From the NCBI GenBank assembly GCA_029624735.1, contig JARSSM010000022.1:234756-298755 (forward strand): DNA of 64,000 nt, in the 5' to 3' direction. Below are positions 34,778-42,795 of the stretch, one piece after another. The stretch is from Defluviicoccus sp. (GTDB lineage Bacteria > Pseudomonadota > Alphaproteobacteria > Rhodospirillales > Defluviicoccaceae). Below the pieces are notes generated by a model. That model saw only the letters and a program-made list of their open reading frames with translations, had not been told where the DNA came from and made no database searches. The stretch's first letter is position 1, and every line of letters begins with the position of its first letter. The position numbers and the translations under genes were made by a program.

Positions 34778-35659
34778 TCAGTGGCGCGACGCCGCGAGCT
34801 CGTGACCGAACCGCCATTCGAGCAGGCTTTTCAGCACCAGCGTGACCAGCGCCAACAGCGCCAGGAGCGAGGCGACGGCGAACGCGCCCACGAAATTGTA
34901 CTCGTTGTAGAGAATCTCGACGTGCAGCGGCATCGTGTTGGTGAGACCACGAATATGGCCGGAGACAACGGAAACGGCGCCGAACTCCCCCATCGCGCGC
35001 GCGTTGCTCAGCAAGACGCCGTAAAGCAAGCCCCACTTGATGTTGGGCAGCGTCACCCGCCAGAACGTCTGCCAGCCATTGGCGCCCAGCGACAGGGCCG
35101 CCTCCTCCTCTTCCGTGCCCTGCTCCTGCATCAAAGGGATCAGCTCGCGGGCGACGAAGGGGAAGGTGACGAAGATGGTCGCCAGCACGATGCCCGGTAC
35201 GGCGAAGATGATCTGGACGTTGTTGGCGACGAGCCACGGGCCGAACCAGCCGTGGGCGCCGAACAGCAGCACGTAGACAAGGCCGGAAATCACCGGTGAC
35301 ACCGAGAACGGCAGATCGATGAAGGTTATCAGCAGGCTCCGGCCGGTGAACTCGAACTTCGCGATCGCCCAGGCGGCGACGACGCCGAAGATCAAGTTGC
35401 ACGGCACCGCGATGGCAGCCACCAGCAACGTCAGGCGGATCGCGGCCAGCGCGTCCGGCGGGCGGAGCGCCGCGAGGTAGGCACCGATGCCGTTGCTGAG
35501 CGCCTCGACGAAGACAGCGACAAGCGGCAGCACCAGAAACAAGCCGATGAAAACGAGGCCAACCGCGATCAGGAGGCGCCGGACCCACGCCGGTTCGTCG
35601 ATCGCGGCTGCGCTCGCGGGCGCAGGGCCGGAGGCTGGCGCCTTGGTCTCAGCGGCCAC
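34778..35659 (-). CDS. cysW: CysW, sulfate ABC transporter permease
   Basis: A 293-residue inner-membrane permease with six hydrophobic helices after a cytoplasmic Ala/Pro-rich start of ~25 residues. The permease coupling loop [32 protein letters not shown] carries the EAA motif. CysW conserved segments are [24 protein letters not shown] and [25 protein letters not shown]. It overlaps the end of cysT by 11 bases, as usual for this operon. Confidence 0.96.
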   Translation of the reverse strand: MAAETKAPASGPAPASAAAIDEPAWVRRLLIAVGLVFIGLFLVLPLVAVFVEALSNGIGAYLAALRPPDALAAIRLTLLVAAIAVPCNLIFGVVAAWAIAKFEFTGRSLLITFIDLPFSVSPVISGLVYVLLFGAHGWFGPWLVANNVQIIFAVPGIVLATIFVTFPFVARELIPLMQEQGTEEEEAALSLGANGWQTFWRVTLPNIKWGLLYGVLLSNARAMGEFGAVSVVSGHIRGLTNTMPLHVEILYNEYNFVGAFAVASLLALLALVTLVLKSLLEWRFGHELAASRH

Positions 35660-36482
35660 GGTGCCACCGCTGCAGGAGGTTCAGGACCAAGAGCATCACG
35701 AAGGAGATCGACAGCATCGCCACTCCCACCGCGGCCGCTCCGGCGTAGTCGTACTGTTCCAGCTTGATGACGATCAGGAGCGGCGCAATCTCCGAAACCA
35801 GCGGCATGTTGCCGGCAATGAAGATGACCGAACCATATTCGCCGACGCCGCGCGCGAGTGCCAGCGCGAAGCCGGTTAGTAAAGCTGGCAGGATCGCAGG
35901 AAGGATGACGCGGACGATCGTCTGCCAGCGCGAGGCGCCGAGGCTGGCGGCGGCCTCCTCAACCTCGCGGTCGAGATCCTGTAGGACCGGCTGGACCGTG
36001 CGTACGACAAACGGCAGGCCGATGAACACGAGTGCCACCACAACGCCGATAGGCGTGAAGGCGACCTCGATCCCCAATGGGTGCAGAATCCTGCCGATCC
36101 AGCCGTTAGGAGCATAGAGCGCGGTGAGCGCGACGCCGGCAACGGCTGTCGGAAGCGCAAACGGCAGATCGACCAGCGCATCGACGATCCTCTTGCCGGG
36201 AAAGTTGTAGCGGACCAGCACCCAGGCGACGATCAGCCCGAATACGGCGTTGACGCTCGTAGCGATCAAGGACGCACCGAAGCTCAAGCGCAGCGCCGCC
36301 AGAACGCGCGGCTGAGTGACCACGGCGATGAAGCCGGAAAATCCCAGTTCCGCCGGCCGCAGCACGAGCGCCGCAAGCGGCATGAGAACAATGATACTAA
36401 GGTAGGCGAGCGCGAAACCGAGCGCCGGGCCGAAGCCCGGCAACACGCTCGGCGCACGTCGGGGTAGGAAACGCGCAAACAC
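35649..36482 (-). CDS. cysT: CysT (CysU), sulfate ABC transporter permease
   Basis: A 277-residue permease with six to seven hydrophobic helices. The marks are the opening [41 protein letters not shown], the EAA loop [29 protein letters not shown], and [19 protein letters not shown]. It pairs with CysW to form the sulfate channel. It lies 12 bases after the binding-protein gene. Confidence 0.96.
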   Translation of the reverse strand: MFARFLPRRAPSVLPGFGPALGFALAYLSIIVLMPLAALVLRPAELGFSGFIAVVTQPRVLAALRLSFGASLIATSVNAVFGLIVAWVLVRYNFPGKRIVDALVDLPFALPTAVAGVALTALYAPNGWIGRILHPLGIEVAFTPIGVVVALVFIGLPFVVRTVQPVLQDLDREVEEAAASLGASRWQTIVRVILPAILPALLTGFALALARGVGEYGSVIFIAGNMPLVSEIAPLLIVIKLEQYDYAGAAAVGVAMLSISFVMLLVLNLLQRWHRGR

Positions 36483-36494
36483 CGTCGTCCGCCC

Positions 36495-37508
36495 TTATCT
36501 CCCGCCGGGCTGGTAGATCTGATCGTAAATGCCGCCGTCGGCGAAATGTTCGTCCTGCGCTTTCTCCCAGCCGCCGAACACCGCGTCAATGGTGAACAGC
36601 GCGACCGGAGGAAACAGCTCGCGGTGGCGGGCGAGAATGTCGGCGTTGCGTGGGCGGAAAAAGTGCTTCGCGACAATCTCCTGGCTTTCCGGGGTATAGA
36701 GGAATTTGAGGTAGGCCTCTGCAAGGTCACGAGTCTTGCTGCGGTCGACATTGGCATCGACGACGGCAACCGACGGCTCGGCCAGGATGCTGACGGAGGG
36801 AATGACAATGTCCACCTCCCCAGGGCCCAGCTCCTTGATGGCCAGGAGAGCCTCATTCTCCCACGAGAGGAAGACGTCGCCGATCTTCCGCTGGACGAAG
36901 GTGTTAGTCGCGGCCCGAGCGCCAGCATCCAGAACCGGCACGTGGCGGTAGATCTGGCCAACGAAGGCCTTGGCGGTCTCAGGTGTACCCCCCGGCTGCT
37001 TCAGGGCGTAGCCCCAGGCGGCGAGGTAGTTCCAGCGTGCCCCGCCCGAGGTCTTTGGATTGGGCGTGATGACCTGGATGCCATCGCGGACCAGGTCCGG
37101 CCAATCCTTGATGTTCTTTGGATTGCCCTTGCGGACCAGGAACACGATAGTCGATGTGTAGGGGGCGCTGTTGTCGGGCAGGCGGGCCTGCCAGCCTGAC
37201 TTGATCAAGTCGCGCTTGGCGAGTTCCTCAACGTCGCCAGCGAGTGCCAGGGTTACGACATCAGCCGGCAGGCCGTCGATAACCGAGCGCGCCTGCTTGC
37301 CGGAGCCGCCGTGCGACATCCGCAAGGTGACCGTCTCGCCGGTCGTGTCCTTCCAATGCTTCACAAAAACGGCGTTATAGTCCTGGTAGAACTCCCGCGT
37401 CGGATCGTAGGAGACATTGAGCAGCATCCGGTCGGCATGCGATTGCGCAGGAGCGAACGCCGCGACGATGCCGGCGACGGCTAACGCGATTGAGGCGGAT
37501 CTGAGCAC
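36495..37508 (-). CDS. cysP: Sulfate-binding periplasmic protein (Sbp/CysP)
   Basis: The product is 337 residues from GTG 37508 ([13 protein letters not shown]), chosen because AGGGAG lies ten bases upstream and the residues immediately form a signal peptide ending near AQSHA. An ATG 34 codons earlier adds a non-family stretch. The mature protein shows [17 protein letters not shown], the anion-binding loop [22 protein letters not shown], and [21 protein letters not shown]. It captures sulfate or thiosulfate for CysTWA. Upstream is an unusually AT-rich region that likely holds the promoter. Confidence 0.95.
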   Translation of the reverse strand: MLRSASIALAVAGIVAAFAPAQSHADRMLLNVSYDPTREFYQDYNAVFVKHWKDTTGETVTLRMSHGGSGKQARSVIDGLPADVVTLALAGDVEELAKRDLIKSGWQARLPDNSAPYTSTIVFLVRKGNPKNIKDWPDLVRDGIQVITPNPKTSGGARWNYLAAWGYALKQPGGTPETAKAFVGQIYRHVPVLDAGARAATNTFVQRKIGDVFLSWENEALLAIKELGPGEVDIVIPSVSILAEPSVAVVDANVDRSKTRDLAEAYLKFLYTPESQEIVAKHFFRPRNADILARHRELFPPVALFTIDAVFGGWEKAQDEHFADGGIYDQIYQPGGR

Positions 37509-38024
37509 CTTAACACTCCCTAAATGTCCTCTCGGCAGGCGAGCGCGGAACAGACGCCCTCGCCCCGGTTCGGTCGAAGAGCTTAACCGCTGGGTTGACC
37601 CTCGCCACAACGGTTATCAGCGCGCCATTCTTGCATAAAAAACTACTTTATCAATAGATTTTTATGATTTTTAGTCTTAGATAAAAAATTATATATATCA
37701 ATATCATAATGTGCCACCTCGATCGGGACCGCGGAAAAATGGTGAGGGCCGCAAATTTTAACAACACGTTTGAGTATTTTTCTGGCTCCTTCATCAGCCC
37801 TGGCAAGGGAAGCCGACTTGCTGCCCCCGGGCCGCTCACGAGCCGCGTGCACTGGGTCACACGGGCACCCTCGCTGGCATCTTAAACCGTCAATCGGGCC
37901 AATGACGATGGCAAGGCCCATCGACAGCATGTCTGCGGCAACGGGCGGCGGTTGCGGGCACCGCGGATGATGGAGGGGGGCTCAGTCCGAGAAGCCGTGC
38001 CGGACCAGCTCTTGGAACTCGCGC
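37509..38024. other. Gene-free region with an extreme AT-rich island upstream of cysP
   Basis: Between 37631 and 37710 only 12 of 80 bases are G or C, in a window that is otherwise strongly GC-rich. The island holds an inverted pair ATAAA (37635-37639) / TTTAT (37647-37651), a tandem GATTTTTA direct repeat (37657-37674) and a run of alternating AT. It lies 120-200 bases upstream of the cysP start and probably carries its promoter and activator sites. The part from 37760 to 38024 returns to normal composition; I see no gene in it. Confidence 0.6.
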
Positions 38025-38120
38025 CTGCTCGATGACTTCCTGAAGCCGATGGGCCTAAGCCAGAATGCGCTCACTCGCGCCGTTTGCGTGGCACCGTCCA
38101 GACGGATCAACGCGGTCAAG
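38025..38120 (+). pseudogene. Relic of a HigA-type antitoxin
   Basis: About 32 codons read LLDDFLKPMGLSQNALTR then AVCVAPSRRINAV, which matches the start of the HigA/XRE helix-turn-helix domain (pattern LLEDFLKPMG-x-SQ-x-x-LA-x-A-x-GVP-x-RRI). There is no HPGE start before it and the frame runs into sequence antisense to the cytochrome gene. One residue appears inserted before RRI. No HigB is recognisable upstream. This looks like a decayed fragment. Confidence 0.55.
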
Positions 38121-38123
38121 CCG

Positions 38124-38552
38124 CTAATCGTCGTCGTAATCGCCCTGCTCGGCGCGGGGATGGCAGGCGAGGCAGTTGCTCTTCGTTTTGATCTCCGGCC
38201 GCTGCCAAACCGATGCGCGGAACCGGTGCTCCTTGGCGAACCACGACTGCTCGGTGATGCGGGTGACCTTGGGATCGCCGCTGCGGCCCGCGTTGGCGGC
38301 AAGGTAAGCGCGGATGCTGGCGGCGAGGTCCGCCGGCAGGCTGGCATCCTCGCCGAAATGGTCAGCCAGGCCGTCCGTGATCCGCAGCCAGCTCCCGGTC
38401 GGGAGGAGCGCCGGCTGGAACGCCATGTGACACTCGCCGCATTCCTTCGCGGTCGCCGGATGTGAGACCGCGGGCACGCGTTCAAGCCCGCTCGCGGCGG
38501 CACCGGCGGCACCTCCCATGGCGATGATCAAGGCGACGAGCCAACGATGCAT
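38124..38552 (-). CDS. Diheme cytochrome c (DHC-like)
   Basis: A 142-residue protein from ATG 38552 (MHRWLVALIIAMGG), with AGGAGAGGG upstream. It has a cleavable signal peptide and two haem c sites, CGECH (near residue 38) and CLACH (near residue 129), with MAFQPALL just after the first. It matches the diheme cytochrome c that is cotranscribed with sphaeroides haem protein (SHP) and a cytochrome b in Rhodobacter and Shewanella. It would pass electrons between the membrane cytochrome b561 and SHP in the periplasm. It is the last gene of the minus-strand set. Confidence 0.9.
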   Translation of the reverse strand: MHRWLVALIIAMGGAAGAAASGLERVPAVSHPATAKECGECHMAFQPALLPTGSWLRITDGLADHFGEDASLPADLAASIRAYLAANAGRSGDPKVTRITEQSWFAKEHRFRASVWQRPEIKTKSNCLACHPRAEQGDYDDD

Positions 38553-38566
38553 GGTCCCTCTCCTGT

Positions 38567-38986
38567 TCAGCGGTTGATGAGGAACGTGATAAAATCGCCC
38601 TTCTCCGCGGCGGTGCAGGGCCGGCCGAGGACGTTCGGACAATCGCGAGCGAAGCGCTTTTCGACGTCCACGGCGTCCGTGAACCGCCTGGGGTTGACTG
38701 AGACGGCCATCGGCTCGATCGCCCGGCCGGTCTTGACGTGACGGCCGGATGCGCGCGGATCGGCGGTGTGGCAGGTCGCGCATGCCGGCGTCTCGGTGTT
38801 GCCGCCCGTGTGCGGGCCCAGGTACAGCCGTTCGCCGCGCGCGGCCGAGAAGCCACTGAAGGCTGGGTTTTCGCTTGTTGCCAGCTGGCTATACGCAGCG
38901 ACAATGGCATCGCGGGCGGGTTCGGCGGCGACGGCTGCCATGGCAACGGCGGTCAGTGCGGTGGCGAGAAGGAGGGGACGATTCAT
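38567..38986 (-). CDS. DUF1924 monohaem cytochrome c (SHP-like)
   Basis: A 139-residue protein from ATG 38986 (MNRPLLLATALTAV), with AAGGGAG upstream and a signal peptide ending near VAAEP. It has one haem c site, CATCH, after GERLYLGPHTGGN. Toward the C terminus is FARDCPNVLGRPCTAAEKGDF. SHP proteins bind O2 or NO with a labile Asn haem ligand and have a disulfide nearby; the Asn in CPN and the two Cys of DCPNVLGRPC are the candidates here (inference). It lies 14 bases before the diheme cytochrome gene. Confidence 0.9.
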   Translation of the reverse strand: MNRPLLLATALTAVAMAAVAAEPARDAIVAAYSQLATSENPAFSGFSAARGERLYLGPHTGGNTETPACATCHTADPRASGRHVKTGRAIEPMAVSVNPRRFTDAVDVEKRFARDCPNVLGRPCTAAEKGDFITFLINR

Positions 38987-39000
38987 TTTCAGTGCTCCCT

Positions 39001-39564
39001 TCAGCATCGCTCGTTGGTGGGCCACAAACGGCCACCGGCCGATCGACGCCACAGCTTCGGCAGCGCGTTCAGCACAAAGACGCTCCCCACGTGTCCGAGC
39101 ACGATCCACAGCGCCACCTCGCCCAAGGCTTCGTGCGGATGTTCGACGAACGGGAGAAAGTCGGCAGCGGCACCGCTGGCGGCGGTCGCGCCGATGCTGA
39201 TCAGGAGTGCGGACGCCATCAGCGCGAAAAAGGGACGCCGCGGCAGAGAAGGGAGGCCGCCGATGCGCGCGCGGTTGCCCGCCGCAAGGGCGGCGAGCCA
39301 TGCCGCGAGCGGCGCCAGCGTCGGGCGGCGGATCCGCAGCGGGCTGCCTTGCGGGGCGACCACCGCAGCGGTCACCCGGACGGCGATCGCTGCCAGCACC
39401 AGATAGCCAGCGAATTGGTGCATGGCGTACGTGTCTTCGTCGCCGCTGAAGTAAGCGACGATGAAAGCGCCAGAGATGACGGCGTGCCAGCCATACAGGA
39501 TGGTGAACTCGATCGCCTTCGGCTTGCGCCGCTCGGGCATCGCGGCTTTTTCAGTCGTCGTCAT
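39001..39564 (-). CDS. Cytochrome b561 family membrane protein
   Basis: A 187-residue protein with four hydrophobic helices, of the di-haem b561 (Ni/Fe-hydrogenase b-type) fold. Candidate haem histidines are in LYGWHAVISGAFIV, AMHQFAGYLVL, FVEHPHEALGEV and IVLGHVGSVF. It would accept electrons from the quinone pool and hand them to the periplasmic cytochromes encoded next, 14 bases downstream. Its first 14 bases overlap a possible small upstream gene. Confidence 0.92.
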   Translation of the reverse strand: MTTTEKAAMPERRKPKAIEFTILYGWHAVISGAFIVAYFSGDEDTYAMHQFAGYLVLAAIAVRVTAAVVAPQGSPLRIRRPTLAPLAAWLAALAAGNRARIGGLPSLPRRPFFALMASALLISIGATAASGAAADFLPFVEHPHEALGEVALWIVLGHVGSVFVLNALPKLWRRSAGGRLWPTNERC

Positions 39565-39685
39565 GAGACACCTGTTGCGTCCTGGTTCCTTTCTCCCCAG
39601 CGGTCCCGGCTGCGATTTGCCAGGCGCCAGCGAGGAGCGCGATGACCGCCGCGGCGATCAACGTTCGCAACGCTAATTTCCACAT
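39551..39685 (-). CDS. Possible small membrane protein
   Basis: A 44-codon frame (MWKLALRTLIAAAVIALLAG at its start, HDDD at its end), with an extra Met one codon earlier. It has a basic start, one transmembrane-length hydrophobic stretch and a polar tail. It overlaps the cytochrome b561 start by 14 bases. The ribosome site is weak (AGAGG at some distance). It could be a real leader gene of the cytochrome operon or chance; I do not recognise it. Confidence 0.35.
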   Translation of the reverse strand: MWKLALRTLIAAAVIALLAGAWQIAAGTAGEKGTRTQQVSHDDD

Positions 39686-39808
39686 CATTGATCCGCGGCC
39701 TCTGCTTCTGTTTGCTGCGCCATAAATGAAAGCTTAAGCGGTGCTGCCTGAACCCAGGCTGAGGCGGCCATTCATCGCCGGTTCAGGTGCGAGCAGAGAA
39801 ACTGGCGC

Positions 39809-40180
39809 ATGCGTCCACACCGTTGGCTTGCCTTCACTGCGGTTATGGCTCTTTGGGCAACCTTTGGGTCGACCGCGGCCGCGCATGATGACCAAGAGCG
39901 CGCGCGTGAAGCGGCCGCTGCCGGACGGATCCTGCCGCTCTCGATTATCGTCGAGCGAGCCATCGCACGCTTCGGCGGCACTGTCCTTGACGTCGAATAT
40001 GAGGATGACGACGAGGGCGAGCTCGGCAGCGATCGCTGGCGCCCCCGCTACGAGGTCAAGGTGCTGACCGCCGATGGGCGCATCCTCAAGCTGGACTACG
40101 ACGCCGCCACCGGCGACCTTATCGGCCACCGTCGCCGTGCACGCGACCGACACGGCCATGGCAGTGCCGAGGACGACTGA
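39809..40180 (+). CDS. PepSY-domain exported protein
   Basis: A 123-residue protein with a signal peptide (MRPHRWLAFTAVMALWA to STAAAH) and one PepSY domain: LPLSIIVERAIARFGGTVLDVEYEDDD then RYEVKVLTADGRILKLDYDAATGDLIGH. PepSY proteins are small periplasmic modules, often near haem, metal or redox genes and two-component systems. It is divergent from the cytochrome operon and lies five bases before the response regulator. Confidence 0.9.
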   Translation: MRPHRWLAFTAVMALWATFGSTAAAHDDQERAREAAAAGRILPLSIIVERAIARFGGTVLDVEYEDDDEGELGSDRWRPRYEVKVLTADGRILKLDYDAATGDLIGHRRRARDRHGHGSAEDD

Positions 40181-40185
40181 TTGCC

Positions 40186-40860
40186 ATGCGCGTCCTAATC
40201 GTAGAAGACGATCCAAGCTTGCGACGCCAGCTCTGCGATCGGCTGGCTGCGGAAGGTTATGCCATCGATATGGCCGCGGATGGCGAAGAAGCCGCCTTCC
40301 AAGGCGAAACCGAGCCCTATGATGCCATCATTCTCGACCTCGGACTGCCACGACAGGATGGATTGAGCGTGCTGCGGGGCTGGCGCGCAAGCGGGCTCAA
40401 CACGCCGGTAATGATCCTCACGGCGCGCGATCACTGGCACGACAAGGTGCTCGGCATTGACGCCGGCGCCGACGACTATCTCGCCAAACCCTTTCATGTC
40501 GAAGAATTGCTCGCCCGCCTCAGGGCGTTGATCCGAAGGGCTCAAGGGCGGACGAGCGCGGAGTTGCGCGCCGGGCCGGTCGTGCTCGATACGCGCACCG
40601 GAACGGTGACCGCGTCGGGTCAACCGGTCGAGCTGACCGCCTACGAATTGCGCGTCCTGTCGTACCTGATGCATCACGTGGGCGAGATCGTCTCCCGCAC
40701 CGAGCTGACCGAGCACGTCTACGCCCAGGATTTCGATCGCGATTCCAACACTATTGAGGTCTTCGTCGGACGGCTGCGCAAAAAGCTCGGCGTTGATCTG
40801 ATCAAGACGGTGCGCGGCCTCGGCTACCGGTTCGACCCCGCTCCGGACGACAGTCGATGA
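40186..40860 (+). CDS. OmpR-family response regulator
   Basis: A 224-residue regulator. The receiver domain (1-118) has acidic residues VEDD, the phospho-accepting Asp51 in ILDLGLPRQDG, the conserved Thr in ILTARD, and Lys in LAKPFHVEEL. The C-terminal winged helix (about 125-220) has LTAYELRVLSYLMHH and the recognition helix RDSNTIEVFVGRLRKKL. It overlaps the kinase gene start by four bases. The set with PepSY and the divergent SHP/DHC/b561 operon suggests it controls that operon. Confidence 0.95.
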   Translation: MRVLIVEDDPSLRRQLCDRLAAEGYAIDMAADGEEAAFQGETEPYDAIILDLGLPRQDGLSVLRGWRASGLNTPVMILTARDHWHDKVLGIDAGADDYLAKPFHVEELLARLRALIRRAQGRTSAELRAGPVVLDTRTGTVTASGQPVELTAYELRVLSYLMHHVGEIVSRTELTEHVYAQDFDRDSNTIEVFVGRLRKKLGVDLIKTVRGLGYRFDPAPDDSR

Positions 40861-42245
40861 GGCCACGAGCCCGTTCGTTGAAACTCCGTCTGCTGCTCGG
40901 CGCCGCCATCTGGATTGTCGCAGCGCTCCTCGTTGCCGGGGTGATCCTATCAGAGCTGTTCGCCCAGCATGTCCACGATCGCTTTCGTATCGAACTTGGC
41001 CATCATCTGGACCAACTGGCCACCGCTCTCGATATCGACGAGGGGGCAACCCAACCCATGATCGTCCGGCCGCTTTCCGATCCACGCTTCGAGCGGCCGC
41101 TGTCTGGCCTTTACTGGCAGGTCTCGGCTGACGGCGCGGTGGTCTTGCGCTCGCGGTCGCTGTGGGATCAGGTGCTCGATTTGCCCGCCGACATCGTCGC
41201 GGATGGCCAGATCCATGAGCATCGCCTGAAGGGACCGCTGGAACGGCCGATGCGCGTGCTCGAACGGTCGCTCTGGCTGCCGGATCGCTCGACGCCGGTG
41301 CGAATTGCCGTCGGCGAGGACCAGGACGAAATCCATCGCGCGCTGCGCTCATTCAACCGGACACTGATGCTCTCGCTGGCGGCACTGGCGGCGGTGCTGA
41401 TCCTCGCCGCCCTCGTGCAGGTGAGCCTGGGGCTGCGGCCGCTCCGCTGGCTCCGGGCGGAGTTGGCGACAATCCGATCAGGCGGCGGCCGGCGGTTTGT
41501 GCGGCCGATGCCGAGCGAGGTGCAGCCGCTGATCGATGACCTCAACGCCTTGCTCGATCATGCCGACGAGGTCGTCGAACGCGCCCGCCTTGAGGCCGGC
41601 AACCTCGCGCACAGCCTCAAGACCCATCTTTGCGTGCTCGCCAACGAAGCGGAGCAACTGGCCTCGTCAAGTCAGCCCAACGAGCTTGCTGAAGCCGGTC
41701 AGCAAATCAGGGGACGGGTCGACGCCATGCGCCGCAATCTCGATCACCACATGGCGCGAGCCCGCGCGGCCGCCTCGCACGGCCTCCCCGGCGCATCGAC
41801 GGACGTCGCCGAATGCGCCGCCGCCCTGGTGCGGGTGATGACCAAGGTGCATGCCGAGCGTCATCTCACCATCCGATGCGACGTCCCCGCGGGACTCCTG
41901 TTCGCTGGCGACCGGCAAGACCTTGAGCAGATGCTCGGCAATCTTCTCGACAACGCCTGCAAATGGGCGCGGACAAAGGTCGAGGTGGGGTCAAGCCGTG
42001 ACCAGCCGATGCTGGTGATCACCGTCGATGACGACGGTCCAGGCTTGAGGCCGGAACAGCGGCAGGCGGCCTTGTCGCCGGGCGTTCGCCTGGATGAGAC
42101 CTTGCCCGGCAGCGGCCTTGGTCTGGCCGTCGTCGGCGACCTGGTCCGCCTGTACCGCGGCGAACTCACGCTGGCGCAATCGCCCGCGGGCGGCCTCCGC
42201 GCCAGTCTGCGGCTGCCGGCTGTCGCAGGCCACAACCCGGCGTGA
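40857..42245 (+). CDS. Sensor histidine kinase (PhoQ-like)
   Basis: A 462-residue membrane kinase. Transmembrane helix 1 is at ~10-33 and helix 2 at ~168-190, enclosing a periplasmic sensor of ~130 residues. The dimerisation histidine is in NLAHSLKTHLCVLANEAE, the N box is MLGNLLDNACKWA, and the ATP loops are VDDDGPGL and GSGLGLAVVGDL. It phosphorylates the adjacent OmpR-type regulator. The signal is unknown; the periplasmic domain has no recognisable ligand motif. Confidence 0.94.
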   Translation: MRPRARSLKLRLLLGAAIWIVAALLVAGVILSELFAQHVHDRFRIELGHHLDQLATALDIDEGATQPMIVRPLSDPRFERPLSGLYWQVSADGAVVLRSRSLWDQVLDLPADIVADGQIHEHRLKGPLERPMRVLERSLWLPDRSTPVRIAVGEDQDEIHRALRSFNRTLMLSLAALAAVLILAALVQVSLGLRPLRWLRAELATIRSGGGRRFVRPMPSEVQPLIDDLNALLDHADEVVERARLEAGNLAHSLKTHLCVLANEAEQLASSSQPNELAEAGQQIRGRVDAMRRNLDHHMARARAAASHGLPGASTDVAECAAALVRVMTKVHAERHLTIRCDVPAGLLFAGDRQDLEQMLGNLLDNACKWARTKVEVGSSRDQPMLVITVDDDGPGLRPEQRQAALSPGVRLDETLPGSGLGLAVVGDLVRLYRGELTLAQSPAGGLRASLRLPAVAGHNPA

Positions 42246-42395
42246 AGGCAGAGGAGCCTGCGGCCGCAGGGGTGAACAAGCTCCTTGAGATGGAGATCGA
42301 TGCCTCTGCGAGGAGCTTCAGGATTGCCGCAAACCTGTGTACAAACGTAGCCCGTGCGTCGGTGGGCGGCTCTAGCCGCTCTAAGATCAAATCCC

Positions 42396-42487
42396 GGATG
42401 GGTGGCCGAGCGGTTGAAGGCACCGGTCTTGAAAACCGGCAGGCCCTGTGAGGGGTCTCGTGGGTTCGAATCCCACCCCATCCGCCA
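42396..42487 (+). tRNA. tRNA-Ser (anticodon TGA)
   Basis: Acceptor arms GGATGGG and CCCATCC pair fully, followed by discriminator G and an encoded CCA (42485-42487). The anticodon loop CTTGAAA reads UGA, decoding UCA/UCG/UCU serine codons. The D arm starts GGCCGAGCGG. A long variable arm follows, and the T arm is GTGGGTTCGAATCCCAC. The 92-base length and long variable arm fit a class II serine tRNA. Confidence 0.97.
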
Positions 42488-42734
42488 ATGGATTCCATAA
42501 CGAAATCACTGCACCCCGTTAGGAAGCGATCGCTTTCACCTGCCCGCCTCCCTGCCCGCCTTCACCGACCCGTTGGCACCCCATCAAGTTGCCGCCGGCG
42601 CGCGCGCTCCTCGAAAGGATCGATCCGCCAGCGGCTGACGTCCCGCATCGCTTCGGCCAGCATCGCCACGTCAGACACCCGCGGCGTGGTCGGATCGGGG
42701 AGCAGCGCCCTACTGCGGCATGGAAACTGGGCAT
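42488..42734. other. Gene-free stretch between tRNA-Ser and the ompA terminator
   Basis: About 250 bases. One minus-strand frame ending at 42562 has GC-rich third positions over its last ~40 codons (VSDVAMLAEAMRDVSRWR) but no recognisable start or family. I treat it as a possible remnant only. No attachment-site repeat of the tRNA 3' end was seen. Confidence 0.4.
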
Positions 42735-42766
42735 AGAAAAAGGGCGCTGCCAAGGCAGCGCCCTTC
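42735..42766 (-). terminator. Rho-independent terminator of the OmpA-like lipoprotein gene
   Basis: On the minus strand a perfect 12-base stem AAGGGCGCTGCC / GGCAGCGCCCTT with a two-base loop is followed by TTTTT. It lies 30 bases after the stop codon of the OmpA-like gene. It is the clearest terminator I saw in the window. Confidence 0.9.
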
Positions 42767-42795
42767 CACGACTTAGTCTGTGCGTTGCCTGGGTA

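Noticed and set aside
37643..37930. Minus-strand frames across the AT-rich island
   Set aside because: Two overlapping frames are open, but the products (Ile/Lys/Tyr-rich end, Arg/Gly-rich start) follow base composition and have no family likeness.
42396..42487. Integration (att) site at tRNA-Ser
   Set aside because: No integrase gene and no repeat of the tRNA 3' end was found within the window.
42562..42753. Small minus-strand frame after tRNA-Ser
   Set aside because: Its last ~40 codons look coding by third-position GC, but the start lies in the ompA terminator and no family is recognised. Possible remnant, not called.
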